From: Desulfoluna sp.
GTDB lineage: Bacteria; Desulfobacterota; Desulfobacteria; Desulfobacterales; Desulfolunaceae
Direction: 5' to 3'
Assembly: GCF_030145185.1 (NCBI RefSeq)
Contig: NZ_JAQYWB010000016.1
Span: forward strand, 1-64,000
DNA length: 64,000 nt
The notes below the pieces were generated by a model. That model saw nothing but the letters and a program-made list of their open reading frames with translations. It made no database searches and was not told the origin of the DNA. A program made the translations under genes and the position numbers. Of the stretch, positions 47,220-56,135 are shown one piece after another (position 1 is the stretch's first letter; every line of letters starts with the position of its first letter).

Positions 47220-49066
47220 AGCGCCGCCTGATGCACATGGGCGCGGCGGCCCTTTTCCTTCTGGCCGGCAGCCTGCCGGCCACGGCCGAAGAGCATACCA
47301 CCCATGCCGTCACCCTCATCGGTTCACCGAAATACGGGGAAGACTTCACCCACTTTGCCTACACCCGCCCCGATGCCCCCAAGGGAGGAACCTTTCGCCG
47401 GGGCATGGTGGGCACCTTCGACAGTTTAAACGACGTGGCCGTCAAGGGTCGCTGCGCCGCAGGCGTGAGCTTCATCTACGACACCCTCATGGAGTCCTCC
47501 GCGGATGAAGCCTCCGCCGCCTACGGGCTGCTCGCCGAAAAGCTGACCACCTCAGACGATAACGCCTGGGCCATCTTCCACCTGAGAAAAGAGGCAAGAT
47601 TCCACGACGGCCACCCCGTCACCGCCGAGGACGTCTGCTTCAGCTTTGCGGCCATCACCGGCGAGAGCCCCTTTTATAAAAACTACTTCAAGGCGGTGGA
47701 CCGCGTGGAGGCCTTGGGCCCCCACACGGTGAAATTTCACTTTAAAAAAGAGGGACGAAACCGCGAGCTGCCCTACATCGCCGGCCAGCTCAAGGTGCTT
47801 CCCAAGCACTACTGGAAAGGCAGGGACCTGTCGAAAAGCACCCTTGAAATCCCCCTGGGCAGCGGCCCCTACCTCATCGCCTCCGCGGACCCGGGCAAAC
47901 GCATCACCTTTACGCGCGTGCCCGATTACTGGGGACGCGGCCTGCCGGTCAACAAGGGCCGCTACAATTTTGATCGCATGGTGTTTGAGTACTTCAAGGA
48001 CCGCACCGTCGCCTTTGAGGCCTTTAAGGCGGGCCACTACGACCTTCAGGGAGAAAGCGCCGGGAAAAACTGGTACCGAGGATACACCGGAAAAAACGTG
48101 GAGAATGGCTGGATTAAAAAGGAGGAAATCCCCCACAGCAGGCCCACCGGCATGAAGGGGATTGTCATGAACACCCTGGCACCTCCTTTAAACGACCGAA
48201 ACGTCAGATGCGCCCTCACCCGCGCCTTCGACTTCGAGTGGATCAACAGCAAAATCTACTTCGGTCAGCTCAAACGGCACACCAGCTTTTTCTCGAACTC
48301 CGAGTTCGCCAGCAGCGGGATCCCCCAAGGAGAGGAGCTCAACATACTGGACACTCTCCGGGACCTGGTCCCCGCGGAGATCTTCACTACCCCTTTTAAG
48401 CTGAAAACAGGCGATGGCTCCGGCATGGACCGCCAGCGCCTGGGCGACGCCGCAGCCATCCTCGCCGAGTCGGGATACGGGTTTAAAGACGGAGCCATGC
48501 GGGACAAGAGAGGAAACGCGTTGAAACTCGAGGTTCTCATGGGCTCCAAGGCCATGCAGAAAGAGCTCCTCCCCTTCAAGCAGAGCCTGGCCCGCCTGGG
48601 CATCGAACTCACCCTGCACCTGGTGGACTCCACCCACTACATCCAAAAAGTCCGCAACAAGGAATACATGATGGTCTTCTCCGGCTTCCGCCAGTCCCTC
48701 TCCCCGGGCAACGAGCAACGCGGCATGTGGCACAGCGAAACCGCCGGGGTCAAAGGGAGCCGCAACCTCTGCGGCATCCATGACGCCGCCGTGGACGCCC
48801 TGGTGGAAAAAGTCATCGCCGCCCCGGACCACGACGCCCTGGTGGCAAGGACTAAAGCCCTGGATCGCCTCCTGCTCTACGGACATTACATCATCCCGGA
48901 CGGCTACAGCGACCGCTTCCGCCTCGCCTGCTGGGACCGCTTCGGCAAACCCGAGACCCGCCCCACCCACGGCCTGAGCATCGACACCTGGTGGGTCGAC
49001 CCGGCAAAAGACGCCAAAATGCCGGACTGCCTGGTGTCAAAATCGATGGAGATGAGCAAAAAATAG
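47216..49066 (+). CDS. yejA: peptide ABC transporter substrate-binding protein, YejA-like
   Basis: 616 residues. A signal peptide (AAALFLLAGSLPATAEE) precedes an SBP_bac_5 domain. The opening pattern PKYGEDFTHFAYTRPDAPKGG and the later PLGSGPYLIASADPGKRITF are those of YejA, the binding protein for microcin C-type and other peptides, rather than OppA or DppA. Its start overlaps the M16 peptidase stop by 4 bases. The TAG stop shares its last G with the first base of a repeat module. The next three genes supply the permeases and ATPase. Confidence 0.9.
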   Translation: MKRRLMHMGAAALFLLAGSLPATAEEHTTHAVTLIGSPKYGEDFTHFAYTRPDAPKGGTFRRGMVGTFDSLNDVAVKGRCAAGVSFIYDTLMESSADEASAAYGLLAEKLTTSDDNAWAIFHLRKEARFHDGHPVTAEDVCFSFAAITGESPFYKNYFKAVDRVEALGPHTVKFHFKKEGRNRELPYIAGQLKVLPKHYWKGRDLSKSTLEIPLGSGPYLIASADPGKRITFTRVPDYWGRGLPVNKGRYNFDRMVFEYFKDRTVAFEAFKAGHYDLQGESAGKNWYRGYTGKNVENGWIKKEEIPHSRPTGMKGIVMNTLAPPLNDRNVRCALTRAFDFEWINSKIYFGQLKRHTSFFSNSEFASSGIPQGEELNILDTLRDLVPAEIFTTPFKLKTGDGSGMDRQRLGDAAAILAESGYGFKDGAMRDKRGNALKLEVLMGSKAMQKELLPFKQSLARLGIELTLHLVDSTHYIQKVRNKEYMMVFSGFRQSLSPGNEQRGMWHSETAGVKGSRNLCGIHDAAVDALVEKVIAAPDHDALVARTKALDRLLLYGHYIIPDGYSDRFRLACWDRFGKPETRPTHGLSIDTWWVDPAKDAKMPDCLVSKSMEMSKK

Positions 49067-49160
49067 CCTCCGGCGGCAAGGTGACGCCACCTTGAAAGTG
49101 GGTTTGCGAATGCGTGGGGCCTTCGTTATGCCTGCGTTTTCGAGGCATTCGCGCCAAGGG
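49066..49160 (+). repeat. interspersed repeat module abutting the yejA stop
   Basis: GCCTCCGGCGGCAAGGTGAC starts at 49066, whose G is also the last base of the yejA TAG. The outer stem GCGAATGC/GCATTCGC and the tail CGCCAAGGGTGAG match the 23296 copy. Confidence 0.75.
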
Positions 49161-49369
49161 TGAGATTCTTCAAGCGTCTTTGCAGGAGATGCCGGTTTTA
49201 TAAATGTAGAATGCTGTGGGCCGGTTCTGTTCAGTGAGACTGAAAAACCAGGGAAGACGAGGCCCCATGGTTGCTAAGCAGTTTAGTGAATTTTTTTAAT
49301 TGAGCTGATGGTGTGAAAACGCAGATGGCCGAAACGATGGGCAAGGCCACAAAATCATCCATCACGGGC

Positions 49370-49409
49370 GCAACCCGCTTTCGAGGTGGCACACCTCGCC
49401 GCCGGAGGC
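49370..49409 (-). repeat. interspersed repeat module before yejB
   Basis: GCAACCCGCTTTCGAGGTGG to GCCGGAGGC, reverse orientation to the copy at 49066. It ends 24 bases before the yejB start, so it forms part of the yejB leader. Confidence 0.75.
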
Positions 49410-49433
49410 TTTTTTCTTATTTTCGGAGACCAT

Positions 49434-50543
49434 ATGACACACTACATCGCCAAACGGGTTTTACTGATCTTCCCGACCCTTTTGGGCATCATCACCATCA
49501 ACTTTTTTCTGGTCCAGGCCGCCCCCGGAGGTCCGGTAGAGACCATGATCGCCCGATTATCCGGCATCGAGGTCTCGGCCGTGGACCGGGCCACGGGCTC
49601 CCAGGAGACCAGCGGGCCCTCGGACACCGAAGAGGCCTTGGATGAGTCGGTCTCCCCGTACAAAGGTGCCGACGGCATCCCGCCGGAGGTGATCGCAGAG
49701 ATCGAGCGCCTCTACAACTTCGACAAACCCCTGCTCACCCGGTATGTGCTGATGCTGAAGGATTTTGCCAGCTTTGACTTCGGCGAGAGCTTTTTCCGGG
49801 ACAAGCGGGTCATCGACCTGATCAAAGAAAAACTGCCCGTCTCCATCTCCCTGGGGGTCTGGAGCACCCTTCTCATCTATCTCATCTCCATCCCCCTGGG
49901 GATCGCCAAAGCCGTGCGCCATGGCAGCCGGTTCGACCTCTGGAGCTCCCTGGTCATCATCGTGGGGGATGCCGTGCCCATGTTCCTCTTTGCCATCGTG
50001 CTCATCATCCTTTTTGCCGGTGGCAATTATCTGACCCTTTTCCCCTTACGGGGCCTGGTCTCCGATCACGTCGCCCAGCTCAGCACCTGGGGAAAAATCC
50101 TGGATTATCTCTGGCACATGGTGCTGCCCATCGCGACCCTGGTCATTGGCGGGTTTGCCTCCCTGACCCTGCTCACCAAAAACGCGTTTTTAGATGAGAT
50201 CAGCGCCCAGTACGTCAACACGGCCCGGTCCAAGGGCCTCACCGAGAAGCGAATTCTCTACGGCCACATCTTTCGAAACGCCATGCTCATCGTCATCGCA
50301 GGGTTCCCAGCGGCCTTTATCTCCATGTTCTTTACGGGCTCGCTCATGACCGAGGTGATCTTCTCCTTAGACGGCATGGGGCTCATGGGCTTTGAAGCGG
50401 CCATGAGCCGGGACTACCCCGTTATGTTCGCCACCCTCTATATCTTTACCCTCATGGGCCTGGCCTTGAGCATCGTCAGCGACCTGACCTACACCCTGGT
50501 GGACCCCCGCATCTCCTTTGGGTCGTCGGGGAGTAGCCTTTGA
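49434..50543 (+). CDS. yejB: peptide ABC transporter permease, YejB-like
   Basis: 369 residues from the ATG at 49434 ([19 protein letters not shown]), with GGAG upstream; the longer frame reads into a repeat element. It has the DppB-type N-terminal helix, a periplasmic insert of about 70 residues, and five further helices. The EAA loop is present ([22 protein letters not shown]). YejB-type permeases are longer than DppB because of that insert. It forms the membrane channel with YejE. Confidence 0.92.
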   Translation: MTHYIAKRVLLIFPTLLGIITINFFLVQAAPGGPVETMIARLSGIEVSAVDRATGSQETSGPSDTEEALDESVSPYKGADGIPPEVIAEIERLYNFDKPLLTRYVLMLKDFASFDFGESFFRDKRVIDLIKEKLPVSISLGVWSTLLIYLISIPLGIAKAVRHGSRFDLWSSLVIIVGDAVPMFLFAIVLIILFAGGNYLTLFPLRGLVSDHVAQLSTWGKILDYLWHMVLPIATLVIGGFASLTLLTKNAFLDEISAQYVNTARSKGLTEKRILYGHIFRNAMLIVIAGFPAAFISMFFTGSLMTEVIFSLDGMGLMGFEAAMSRDYPVMFATLYIFTLMGLALSIVSDLTYTLVDPRISFGSSGSSL

Positions 50544-50567
50544 TGGCTGAAAACCGGGAAAGAAAAA

Positions 50568-50754
50568 GCCTCCGGCGGCAAGGTGTGCCACCTTGAAAGC
50601 AGGTTGCGAATGCGTTTTGCCCCTCGTTCCTCGGGTCAAATCACATTCGCATTTGGGTTGATGTAAATTTGAAATATGTATTTAAGACCTGTTTGTTAAA
50701 CCCGACTTTATAAAATCAGGCAAACGTTTAGCCCCCGGCAGGGCCGCCGGAGGC
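50568..50754 (+). repeat. complete 187-bp interspersed element between yejB and yejE
   Basis: The clearest full copy. It begins with the end module GCCTCCGGCGGCAAGGTGTG... and ends CAGGGCCGCCGGAGGC; the outer GCCTCCGGCGG is inverted at the other end. The interior carries CCTCGGGTCAAATCACATTC and a TA-rich centre, and no ORF. Comparable in size and form to a MITE. Confidence 0.8.
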
Positions 50755-50784
50755 AATCGTTTTGCCCAACCCTAAACCGTGCCC

Positions 50785-51837
50785 ATGGATACACGCGCCA
50801 TCATGAAATTATCTTCCCTCACCCGCAAGCGCCTCACCGTCTTTAAAAGGGACCGGCGCGCCTTTTTTTCCCTTGTGGTTTTCGGCCTTCTCTTTGCCAT
50901 GAGCCTGGGGGCCGAGCTCATCGCCAACGACAAACCCTTTTACGTCCATTACCAGGGGAAGCACTACTTTCCCCTCTTTGCCGCCTACAGCGAGCAGGTG
51001 TTCGGCGGATTTCTCCCCACCGAGGCCTGCTATAGCGATCCCTACCTTAAAGAGAAGATCGAAAAACAGGGGTGGATCCTCTGGCCCCCAATCCGGTACA
51101 GCTACGACACCATCCGCTACGACCTGCCCTCCCCGCCCCCCACAGCGCCCACTCTGACCAACCCCCTGGGCACCGACGACCTGGGCCGGGATGTCTTTGC
51201 CCGGAGCCTCTACGGATTTCGCCTCTCGGTCCTCTTCGGCTTCGCCTTCACCTTGATTACCTCCGTCCTCGGCATCACCGCGGGTGCCATTCAGGGGTAT
51301 TACGGCGGGAAGGTGGACCTCTGGGGCCAGCGTCTCATGGAGATCTGGTCGGGCATCCCCATGCTTTATCTTCTCATCATCATGAACAGCTTTATGACCC
51401 CGGGGTTCTGGTGGCTCCTGGCCCTGATGGTCCTCTTCGGCTGGATGCGCCTCGTGGGCGTGGTCCGCGCCGAATTTCTCAGGGGTCGCCAGCTCGACTA
51501 CGTCCAGGCTGCCCGGGCCTTAGGGGTCAAAGACAGGGAGATCATCACCCGCCACATCCTGCCCAACGCCATGGTGGCAGCCATGACCTTCCTCCCCTTT
51601 ATCCTCTCAGGCTCCATCGGCATCCTGACCTCCCTGGATTTTCTCGGCTTCGGCATGCCCCCGGGCTCCCCCTCCCTGGGCGAACTCCTCGCCGCAGGCA
51701 AATCCAACCTCCACGCCCCCTGGCTCGGCCTCTCTGCCTTTGCCATCGTGGCCAGCATGCTCACCCTGCTGGTTCTCATCGGGGAAGGCGTCAGAAACGC
51801 CATGGACCCGAAGCATATTCAGGGAGGGGGCGCGTAA
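50785..51837 (+). CDS. yejE: peptide ABC transporter permease, YejE-like
   Basis: 350 residues from the ATG at 50785; a GTG two codons earlier and an ATG at 50803 are alternatives, and none has a strong ribosome-binding site. Second permease of the Yej system: an N-terminal helix (FFSLVVFGLLFAMSLGAELIA), a long periplasmic loop with the YejE pattern NDKPFYVHYQGKHYFP, the GTDDLGRDVFARSLYG motif, and an EAA loop (AARALGVKDREIITRHILPNA). A repeat element lies 30 bases upstream of the start. Confidence 0.92.
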   Translation: MDTRAIMKLSSLTRKRLTVFKRDRRAFFSLVVFGLLFAMSLGAELIANDKPFYVHYQGKHYFPLFAAYSEQVFGGFLPTEACYSDPYLKEKIEKQGWILWPPIRYSYDTIRYDLPSPPPTAPTLTNPLGTDDLGRDVFARSLYGFRLSVLFGFAFTLITSVLGITAGAIQGYYGGKVDLWGQRLMEIWSGIPMLYLLIIMNSFMTPGFWWLLALMVLFGWMRLVGVVRAEFLRGRQLDYVQAARALGVKDREIITRHILPNAMVAAMTFLPFILSGSIGILTSLDFLGFGMPPGSPSLGELLAAGKSNLHAPWLGLSAFAIVASMLTLLVLIGEGVRNAMDPKHIQGGGA

Positions 51838-51850
51838 ATCTTAAAAAAAA

Positions 51851-52098
51851 GCCTCCGGCGGCCCTGCCGGGGGCCAACCTTTTGAAAAGGTTGCCAAACA
51901 GCTTCTTTTTACAACGCTGAATGCGGATGTGATTTGCCCCGAGGAATCCGCCTACGCAAAAGCCTCCGGCGTGACAAGTCCGCCTAAGCCCAAGTCTATG
52001 CGTCGCCATTCGACCCACGTCAATGGGCTACGCCGTGACATAGGGACAAAGCGCGTTCACCACCTAAGGTCCAGGGGATTATCCCCTGGCCGCCGGAG
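51851..52098. repeat. interspersed element with altered right end, between yejE and yejF
   Basis: The left end is GCCTCCGGCGGCCCTGCCGG and the interior has GTGATTTGCCCCGAGGAATC and CCGCCTACGCAAAAGCCTCC (as in 29235). It ends GGCCGCCGGAG after an unrelated hairpin (CCAGGGGATTATCCCCTGG), so the usual end module is replaced. Confidence 0.65.
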
Positions 52099-52232
52099 TT
52101 ATGCCGGTTAATATCACCCCATGAGTTGCCAGTGAAAAACCGCCTGCTCACGCACATGCGGCTCACATTGCCGACCTTCACTCTTCGGGTGAATGCGGAC
52201 GCATTGCAGCCTCAAGAGACGCCTCCCGATGC

Positions 52233-52279
52233 GCATTCGCAAACCCGCTTTCGAGGTGGCACACCTCGCCGCCGGAGGC
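52233..52279 (-). repeat. interspersed repeat module before yejF
   Basis: GCATTCGCAAACCCGCTTTC to GCCGGAGGC. Together with the element at 51851 it fills the 494-base gap between yejE and yejF. Confidence 0.75.
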
Positions 52280-52331
52280 AGCATTTTAAAAGCTAAATAG
52301 TTACCCTTTATTTTTCAATTAAGGAGGCGTC

Positions 52332-53912
52332 ATGACACCACTTCTTTCCATCCGGAATTTGGCCGTGGATTTTCAGACCAGTCAGGGCCTGTGCCCTGCC
52401 GTACATGATATGAGTTTTGAGGTTAAAACGGGAGAAATCCTGGCCCTGGTGGGCGAGAGCGGTTCCGGAAAATCGGTCTGCTCCCACGCCGTGGTCCAGC
52501 TCCAGAGACATCTGGGGGCAAGGGTGCGCGGCTCCATCACCTTCGAGGGCACCGAGCTCACCGCCCTTTCGGAAAAAGAGCTCCGCGGCTTTCGGGGCTC
52601 GGAGATCGCCTACATCTTTCAAGAGCCGGGCACCTCGCTAAACCCCTTGCACCCCGTGGGCAAACAGATGACGGAGAGGGCCCGCATGGTGGAAGGCATG
52701 GACAAAAGATCGGCCATGGAAAAAGCGATCGTTCTTTTGGGCGATGCGGGGATCAAAGAGCCGGAAGAGCGCATCCACCATCTGCCCCACACCTTCTCCG
52801 GCGGTGAGAAGCAGCGCATCATGATCGCCATGACCCTGATGGGAAACCCCAAGTTGATTGTGGCGGACGAGCCCACCACGGCCTTAGACGCCACCCTCCA
52901 AGACCAGATCCTCACCCTCCTCACCCGGGTTCGGGACCGCTTCGGCACCGCCATCCTCCTGATCACCCACGACCTTGCCATCGTCCGGACCCATGCCGAT
53001 CGCGTGGTGGTGGCAAGGTGCGGACGCATCGTGGAGAGCGCCCCAACCTGCGAACTCTTTGCCTCCCCCAAGGACCCTTATACCCGCACCCTCCTCAACA
53101 AAAACCACGGTGGGCCCGTCCCCGCCCCGAAAAAAAAGAAAAACCTCCTCGAACTCGAAGGGGTCGGGGTCACCTACACCCAGCACGCCCGGTTCAAAAA
53201 GGGGCACCCCATCCAGGCCGTCGACGGCCTCTCCCTGATTTTAGAGGAAGGCACCACCCTCGGCGTCGTGGGAGAGAGCGGCTCCGGCAAAAGCTCCCTG
53301 GCCAAGGCCATCCTGCGCCTCATCCCCTCGACCGGCACCATGCGCTTTGACGACGAGCCCCTCTCCGAGCTCACCGGTGAGCCCTTAAGACAGCTCCGCC
53401 GCAGCATCCAGGTGGTGTTCCAGGACCCCCACAGCAGCTTCAACCCCAAGATGACCGTGGGAGACATCGTGGGCGAGGGCCTGCGCGCCTTTGCCCTCCC
53501 GGGGCCCTACATCGAAAAGGCCGTGGACCGATGCCTCACCGACGTGGGCCTCTCCCCTGAAGATAAGGAAAAATACCCCCACCAGTTCTCCGGCGGCCAG
53601 AAACAGCGCATCGCCATCGCCCGAGCCCTGGCCCTGGCCCCAAAGCTGGTGATTTTGGACGAACCCACCTCGTCTCTGGACCGCAACATCCAGTTCCAGA
53701 TCATCTCCCTGCTCAAAGAGCTCCAGACAAAACACGGATTAAGCTACCTATTTATCAGCCACGATTTAGACGTGATCCGCGCCATCAGCCACCACATCGC
53801 CGTGATGAAAGAGGGTAAACTCGTGGAGTCCGGCCCCGCGGCCACCGTCTTTGCCGCCCCCGACCACCCCTACACCCGGATGCTGCTCAAAGGCCAAAGG
53901 GAGGCGGCGTGA
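52332..53912 (+). CDS. yejF: peptide ABC transporter double ATPase, YejF-like
   Basis: 526 residues: two ABC domains in one chain. Both have Walker A GESGSGKS. The signatures are FSGGEKQRI and FSGGQKQRI, and Walker B is VADEPTTALD and ILDEPTSSLD. Each domain has the C-terminal oligopeptide-family tail (DPYTRTLL, HPYTRMLL). The start follows TTAAGGAGGCGTC. It powers YejB/YejE import of peptides bound by YejA. It is the last gene of the yej series despite the repeat-filled gap before it. Confidence 0.94.
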   Translation: MTPLLSIRNLAVDFQTSQGLCPAVHDMSFEVKTGEILALVGESGSGKSVCSHAVVQLQRHLGARVRGSITFEGTELTALSEKELRGFRGSEIAYIFQEPGTSLNPLHPVGKQMTERARMVEGMDKRSAMEKAIVLLGDAGIKEPEERIHHLPHTFSGGEKQRIMIAMTLMGNPKLIVADEPTTALDATLQDQILTLLTRVRDRFGTAILLITHDLAIVRTHADRVVVARCGRIVESAPTCELFASPKDPYTRTLLNKNHGGPVPAPKKKKNLLELEGVGVTYTQHARFKKGHPIQAVDGLSLILEEGTTLGVVGESGSGKSSLAKAILRLIPSTGTMRFDDEPLSELTGEPLRQLRRSIQVVFQDPHSSFNPKMTVGDIVGEGLRAFALPGPYIEKAVDRCLTDVGLSPEDKEKYPHQFSGGQKQRIAIARALALAPKLVILDEPTSSLDRNIQFQIISLLKELQTKHGLSYLFISHDLDVIRAISHHIAVMKEGKLVESGPAATVFAAPDHPYTRMLLKGQREAA

Positions 53913-54158
53913 ACTATTTATTTCGACCTTGCTGATTCCCCTCAGGGCGAAAGACCTGGAAACCCGAAGAGTTGACGGGGTCATGCACGATTTTGAGGCC
54001 ATGTCGCCGTTTATCGCCAAACGGTCCAGCAAACATCCCGATGTCAAGGGCTATGGCACCCCCTTCAAGTGGAGCATAGCCTATTCAAATAAACCCTTTT
54101 AGAATATAGATCGTTGACGTAACAATCCCAAAAATCGAAGCATTCTATGGAGCCCGCC
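53913..54158. other. short region after yejF, no supported gene
   Basis: A frame continuing to 54102 (tail MHDFEAMSPFIAKRSSKHPD) has no ribosome-binding site, and its start lies inside yejF in another frame. It may be a gene remnant or chance. No terminator with a T-run is visible after yejF. Confidence 0.4.
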
Positions 54159-54566
54159 ATGCGCACTTTATCCCTGACCGCCCTCGCCGTTTTGACCATT
54201 CTGGCCTCAACTGCCGCCGCGTTTTACACCACTGAGTTTAAAATTCGTGTGGACATTACCCCGAATGCCATCACACTGATTCCGGTGGAGGGCTGCACAT
54301 GGAGCGCCACCACTTTCAAGAAAACTGATCGCTGGCCCCGTCTCATCGTCACCTCCGATGAAGCCTACAAGGCAATTTCCCGAAGCACCCAGCCCACAGG
54401 GTCCTTCAGCTTTGTTCTCTTGCCGGAAGATCGGGGAGCAAAACTCACATCCATCTGCGGCATCACCTGGGGCGGCGCCTCCTTCCACGGCGGCCTCCAC
54501 CCCGATTCTCCTGTCTCCTGGCATGTGGACAACATGGGGGTTAACGTGGCCACCCCTCCGGAATAA
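54159..54566 (+). CDS. small secreted protein of unknown function
   Basis: 135 residues from the ATG at 54159; GGAG lies eight bases upstream. A signal peptide (LTALAVLTILASTAAAFY) is followed by a compact, Trp- and Thr-rich sequence (VDITPNAITLIPVEGCTWSA; ICGITWGGASFHGG) with two Cys that could form a disulfide. I do not recognise a family. It stands alone, flanked by repeats downstream, and may be a lineage-specific gene. Confidence 0.6.
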   Translation: MRTLSLTALAVLTILASTAAAFYTTEFKIRVDITPNAITLIPVEGCTWSATTFKKTDRWPRLIVTSDEAYKAISRSTQPTGSFSFVLLPEDRGAKLTSICGITWGGASFHGGLHPDSPVSWHVDNMGVNVATPPE

Positions 54567-54603
54567 GGGGTCACGTCTTAAGGTTGCAGGAAAAAAAAAC
54601 AAT

Positions 54604-55129
54604 GCCTCCGGCGGCCCTGCCGGAGGCTAAACTTTTGAAAATTTAACAAACAGGTTTTAAAAATCGTTTTTGATCAAATTTCATCTTAAAGGCGAATCTG
54701 ATTAACATCCTTTCCCATCCATATTTGAGTGATCAATGGCCAGGTTTTGGTGCCGCATAACCTCTGTACGCTGGTTATTGTTGGAAACCTGTAGGATGGG
54801 CAAAGGGTGTGCCGTGCCCATCTGGCGCGGGTGCAACCGATCACGCCAGGGAGAGATGCTGCGTCGTCGAAATTTATGTAATTTTAATCGTTGTGGGTTT
54901 CCCGACTGCCAGATGGGCACGCTTCGCGCTTTGATATTAAATGGGTGCCCATCATAGGACGCCACCGTAATCTCACCGGTATGGGTAACATTGGAGCCTG
55001 AAATGGACAGGGAAACCATGGCTGTGAATAAGAGATAATCAGAAAGGCGGATGTGATTTGACCCGAGGGACGAGGGGCAAAACGCATTCGCAACCTGCTT
55101 TCAAGGTGGCACACCTTGCCGCCGGAGGC
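54604..55129 (-). repeat. interspersed element interrupted by a nested insertion
   Basis: The left end GCCTCCGGCGGCCCTGCCGG and the right module GCATTCGCAACCTGCTTTCA to GCCGGAGGC belong to the family at 50568. The interior is split between ...AAAGGCGAA (54696) and AAAGGCGGATGTGATTTG (55043 on) by an insert of about 347 bp. Confidence 0.75.
54697..55043 (+). mobile_element. nested insertion with 8-bp terminal inverted repeats
   Basis: The insert begins TCTGATTA (54697-54704) and ends TAATCAGA (55036-55043), which are perfect inverses. It is flanked by AAGGCGAA and AAGGCGGA, a near-perfect 8-bp repeat that looks like a target-site duplication. It carries the 138-bp core found also at 23491-23628 and no ORF, so it would be non-autonomous. 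The boundaries are inferred by comparison with uninterrupted copies of the host element. Confidence 0.55.
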
Positions 55130-55257
55130 TTTTTTTGGAGTTGAATAGTTACAGAGACGAAACGTCGAACCGGAGGATGAGCCTGTCGTCCCCCTGCCAA
55201 ATGCAAAGACGCGCCCCCCTTCTCCTTGACATCACTTGTCGTCCCGTTGTATCCAAA

Positions 55258-55279
55258 GTGTATTAGTGACATAGTACAC
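55258..55279 (+). promoter_or_regulatory. probable operator of the YtrA-type GntR regulator
   Basis: GTGTA (55258-55262) and TACAC (55275-55279) are inverted with a 12-base spacer, extended by TTA/TAG inside. This is the kind of site used by YtrA-subfamily GntR proteins on their own ABC operons. It overlaps a weak promoter (TTGTAT at 55247, CATAGT at 55270) and ends 16 bases before the first ATG. Binding is inferred from the regulator gene at 56891. Confidence 0.5.
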
Positions 55280-55295
55280 CAAAACAGGAGACACC

Positions 55296-56135
55296 ATGAT
55301 CCAACTGAATCACGTGCGCTTTGCATACCAACGCAAGCGCCCCCACTTTTCTGACGTCTCCCTCAGCGTTGAGGCGGGCACGATTTCCGGCCTGCTTGGA
55401 AAAAACGGCGCAGGAAAGACGACCCTGTTAAAATTGATGGCCGGCCTCCTCCATCCGGCAAGCGGAACCTGCGTTACCTTTGACTCCCCCGCTCATAAAA
55501 GGCGGCCTGGGATGCTCGCAAAGCTCTTTTTCATTCCCGAAGAATTTCAGCTCCCGCCGGTATCCATCTCCCGATTCGTCACACTCCACGCACCATTTTA
55601 TCCCCACTTCGACGCAGGATGGTTCCATGAACAAATCGGCCGCTTCGGCCTGAGCCCTTCGGACAGACTGCCTGCCCTCTCTTTCGGGCAACGGAAAAAG
55701 GTCCTCATCGCCTTCGGTCTTGCCGCAAACACCCGGCTCCTCCTCCTGGATGAGCCCACCAACGGGCTGGACATCCCATCCAAGGGCATGTTCCGAAAAA
55801 TGGTGGCAGCCTCCATGCGGGAGGACCGGGCCATCCTCATCTCCACCCATCAGGTCAAAGACGTGGAGAACTTAATCGACCGGGTCGTGGTGCTGGATGA
55901 AGGCCGCATTGTCTTCGAGCAGTCCATGCAGGAGGTCTCCAGATGCCTTGAAATGACCCACCTTGCCGATCTGCCCGACACCGCCGTCTATCACGAAAGG
56001 GGAATCGCCGGTTACACCGTGGTCCAAAAAAACGAGACCGGCGTCGACTCAGCCATTGACCTTGAGCTGCTCTTCAACACCATTCTTACCAGCCCCGATG
56101 CGATGCACACCTGCTTTCAGGGAGACTTGCCATGA
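55296..56135 (+). CDS. ABC transporter ATP-binding protein (YtrA-operon type)
   Basis: 279 residues. Walker A GKNGAGKTT, signature LSFGQRKKV, Walker B LLLLDEPTNGLD, switch His in ISTHQVKDVE. The C-terminal 60 residues are the extra part common in ABC-2 exporter ATPases. The start follows CAGGAGACACC. It overlaps the permease gene by 4 bases (ATGA). The organisation ATPase-permease-GntR regulator is that of YtrA-type operons, which often respond to cell-envelope stress or antibiotics; that function is only suggested. Confidence 0.88.
   Translation: MIQLNHVRFAYQRKRPHFSDVSLSVEAGTISGLLGKNGAGKTTLLKLMAGLLHPASGTCVTFDSPAHKRRPGMLAKLFFIPEEFQLPPVSISRFVTLHAPFYPHFDAGWFHEQIGRFGLSPSDRLPALSFGQRKKVLIAFGLAANTRLLLLDEPTNGLDIPSKGMFRKMVAASMREDRAILISTHQVKDVENLIDRVVVLDEGRIVFEQSMQEVSRCLEMTHLADLPDTAVYHERGIAGYTVVQKNETGVDSAIDLELLFNTILTSPDAMHTCFQGDLP

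Noticed and set aside
53851-54102. Small ORF overlapping the end of yejF
   Set aside because: Most of it is another frame of yejF; the free tail has no ribosome-binding site and no recognisable product.
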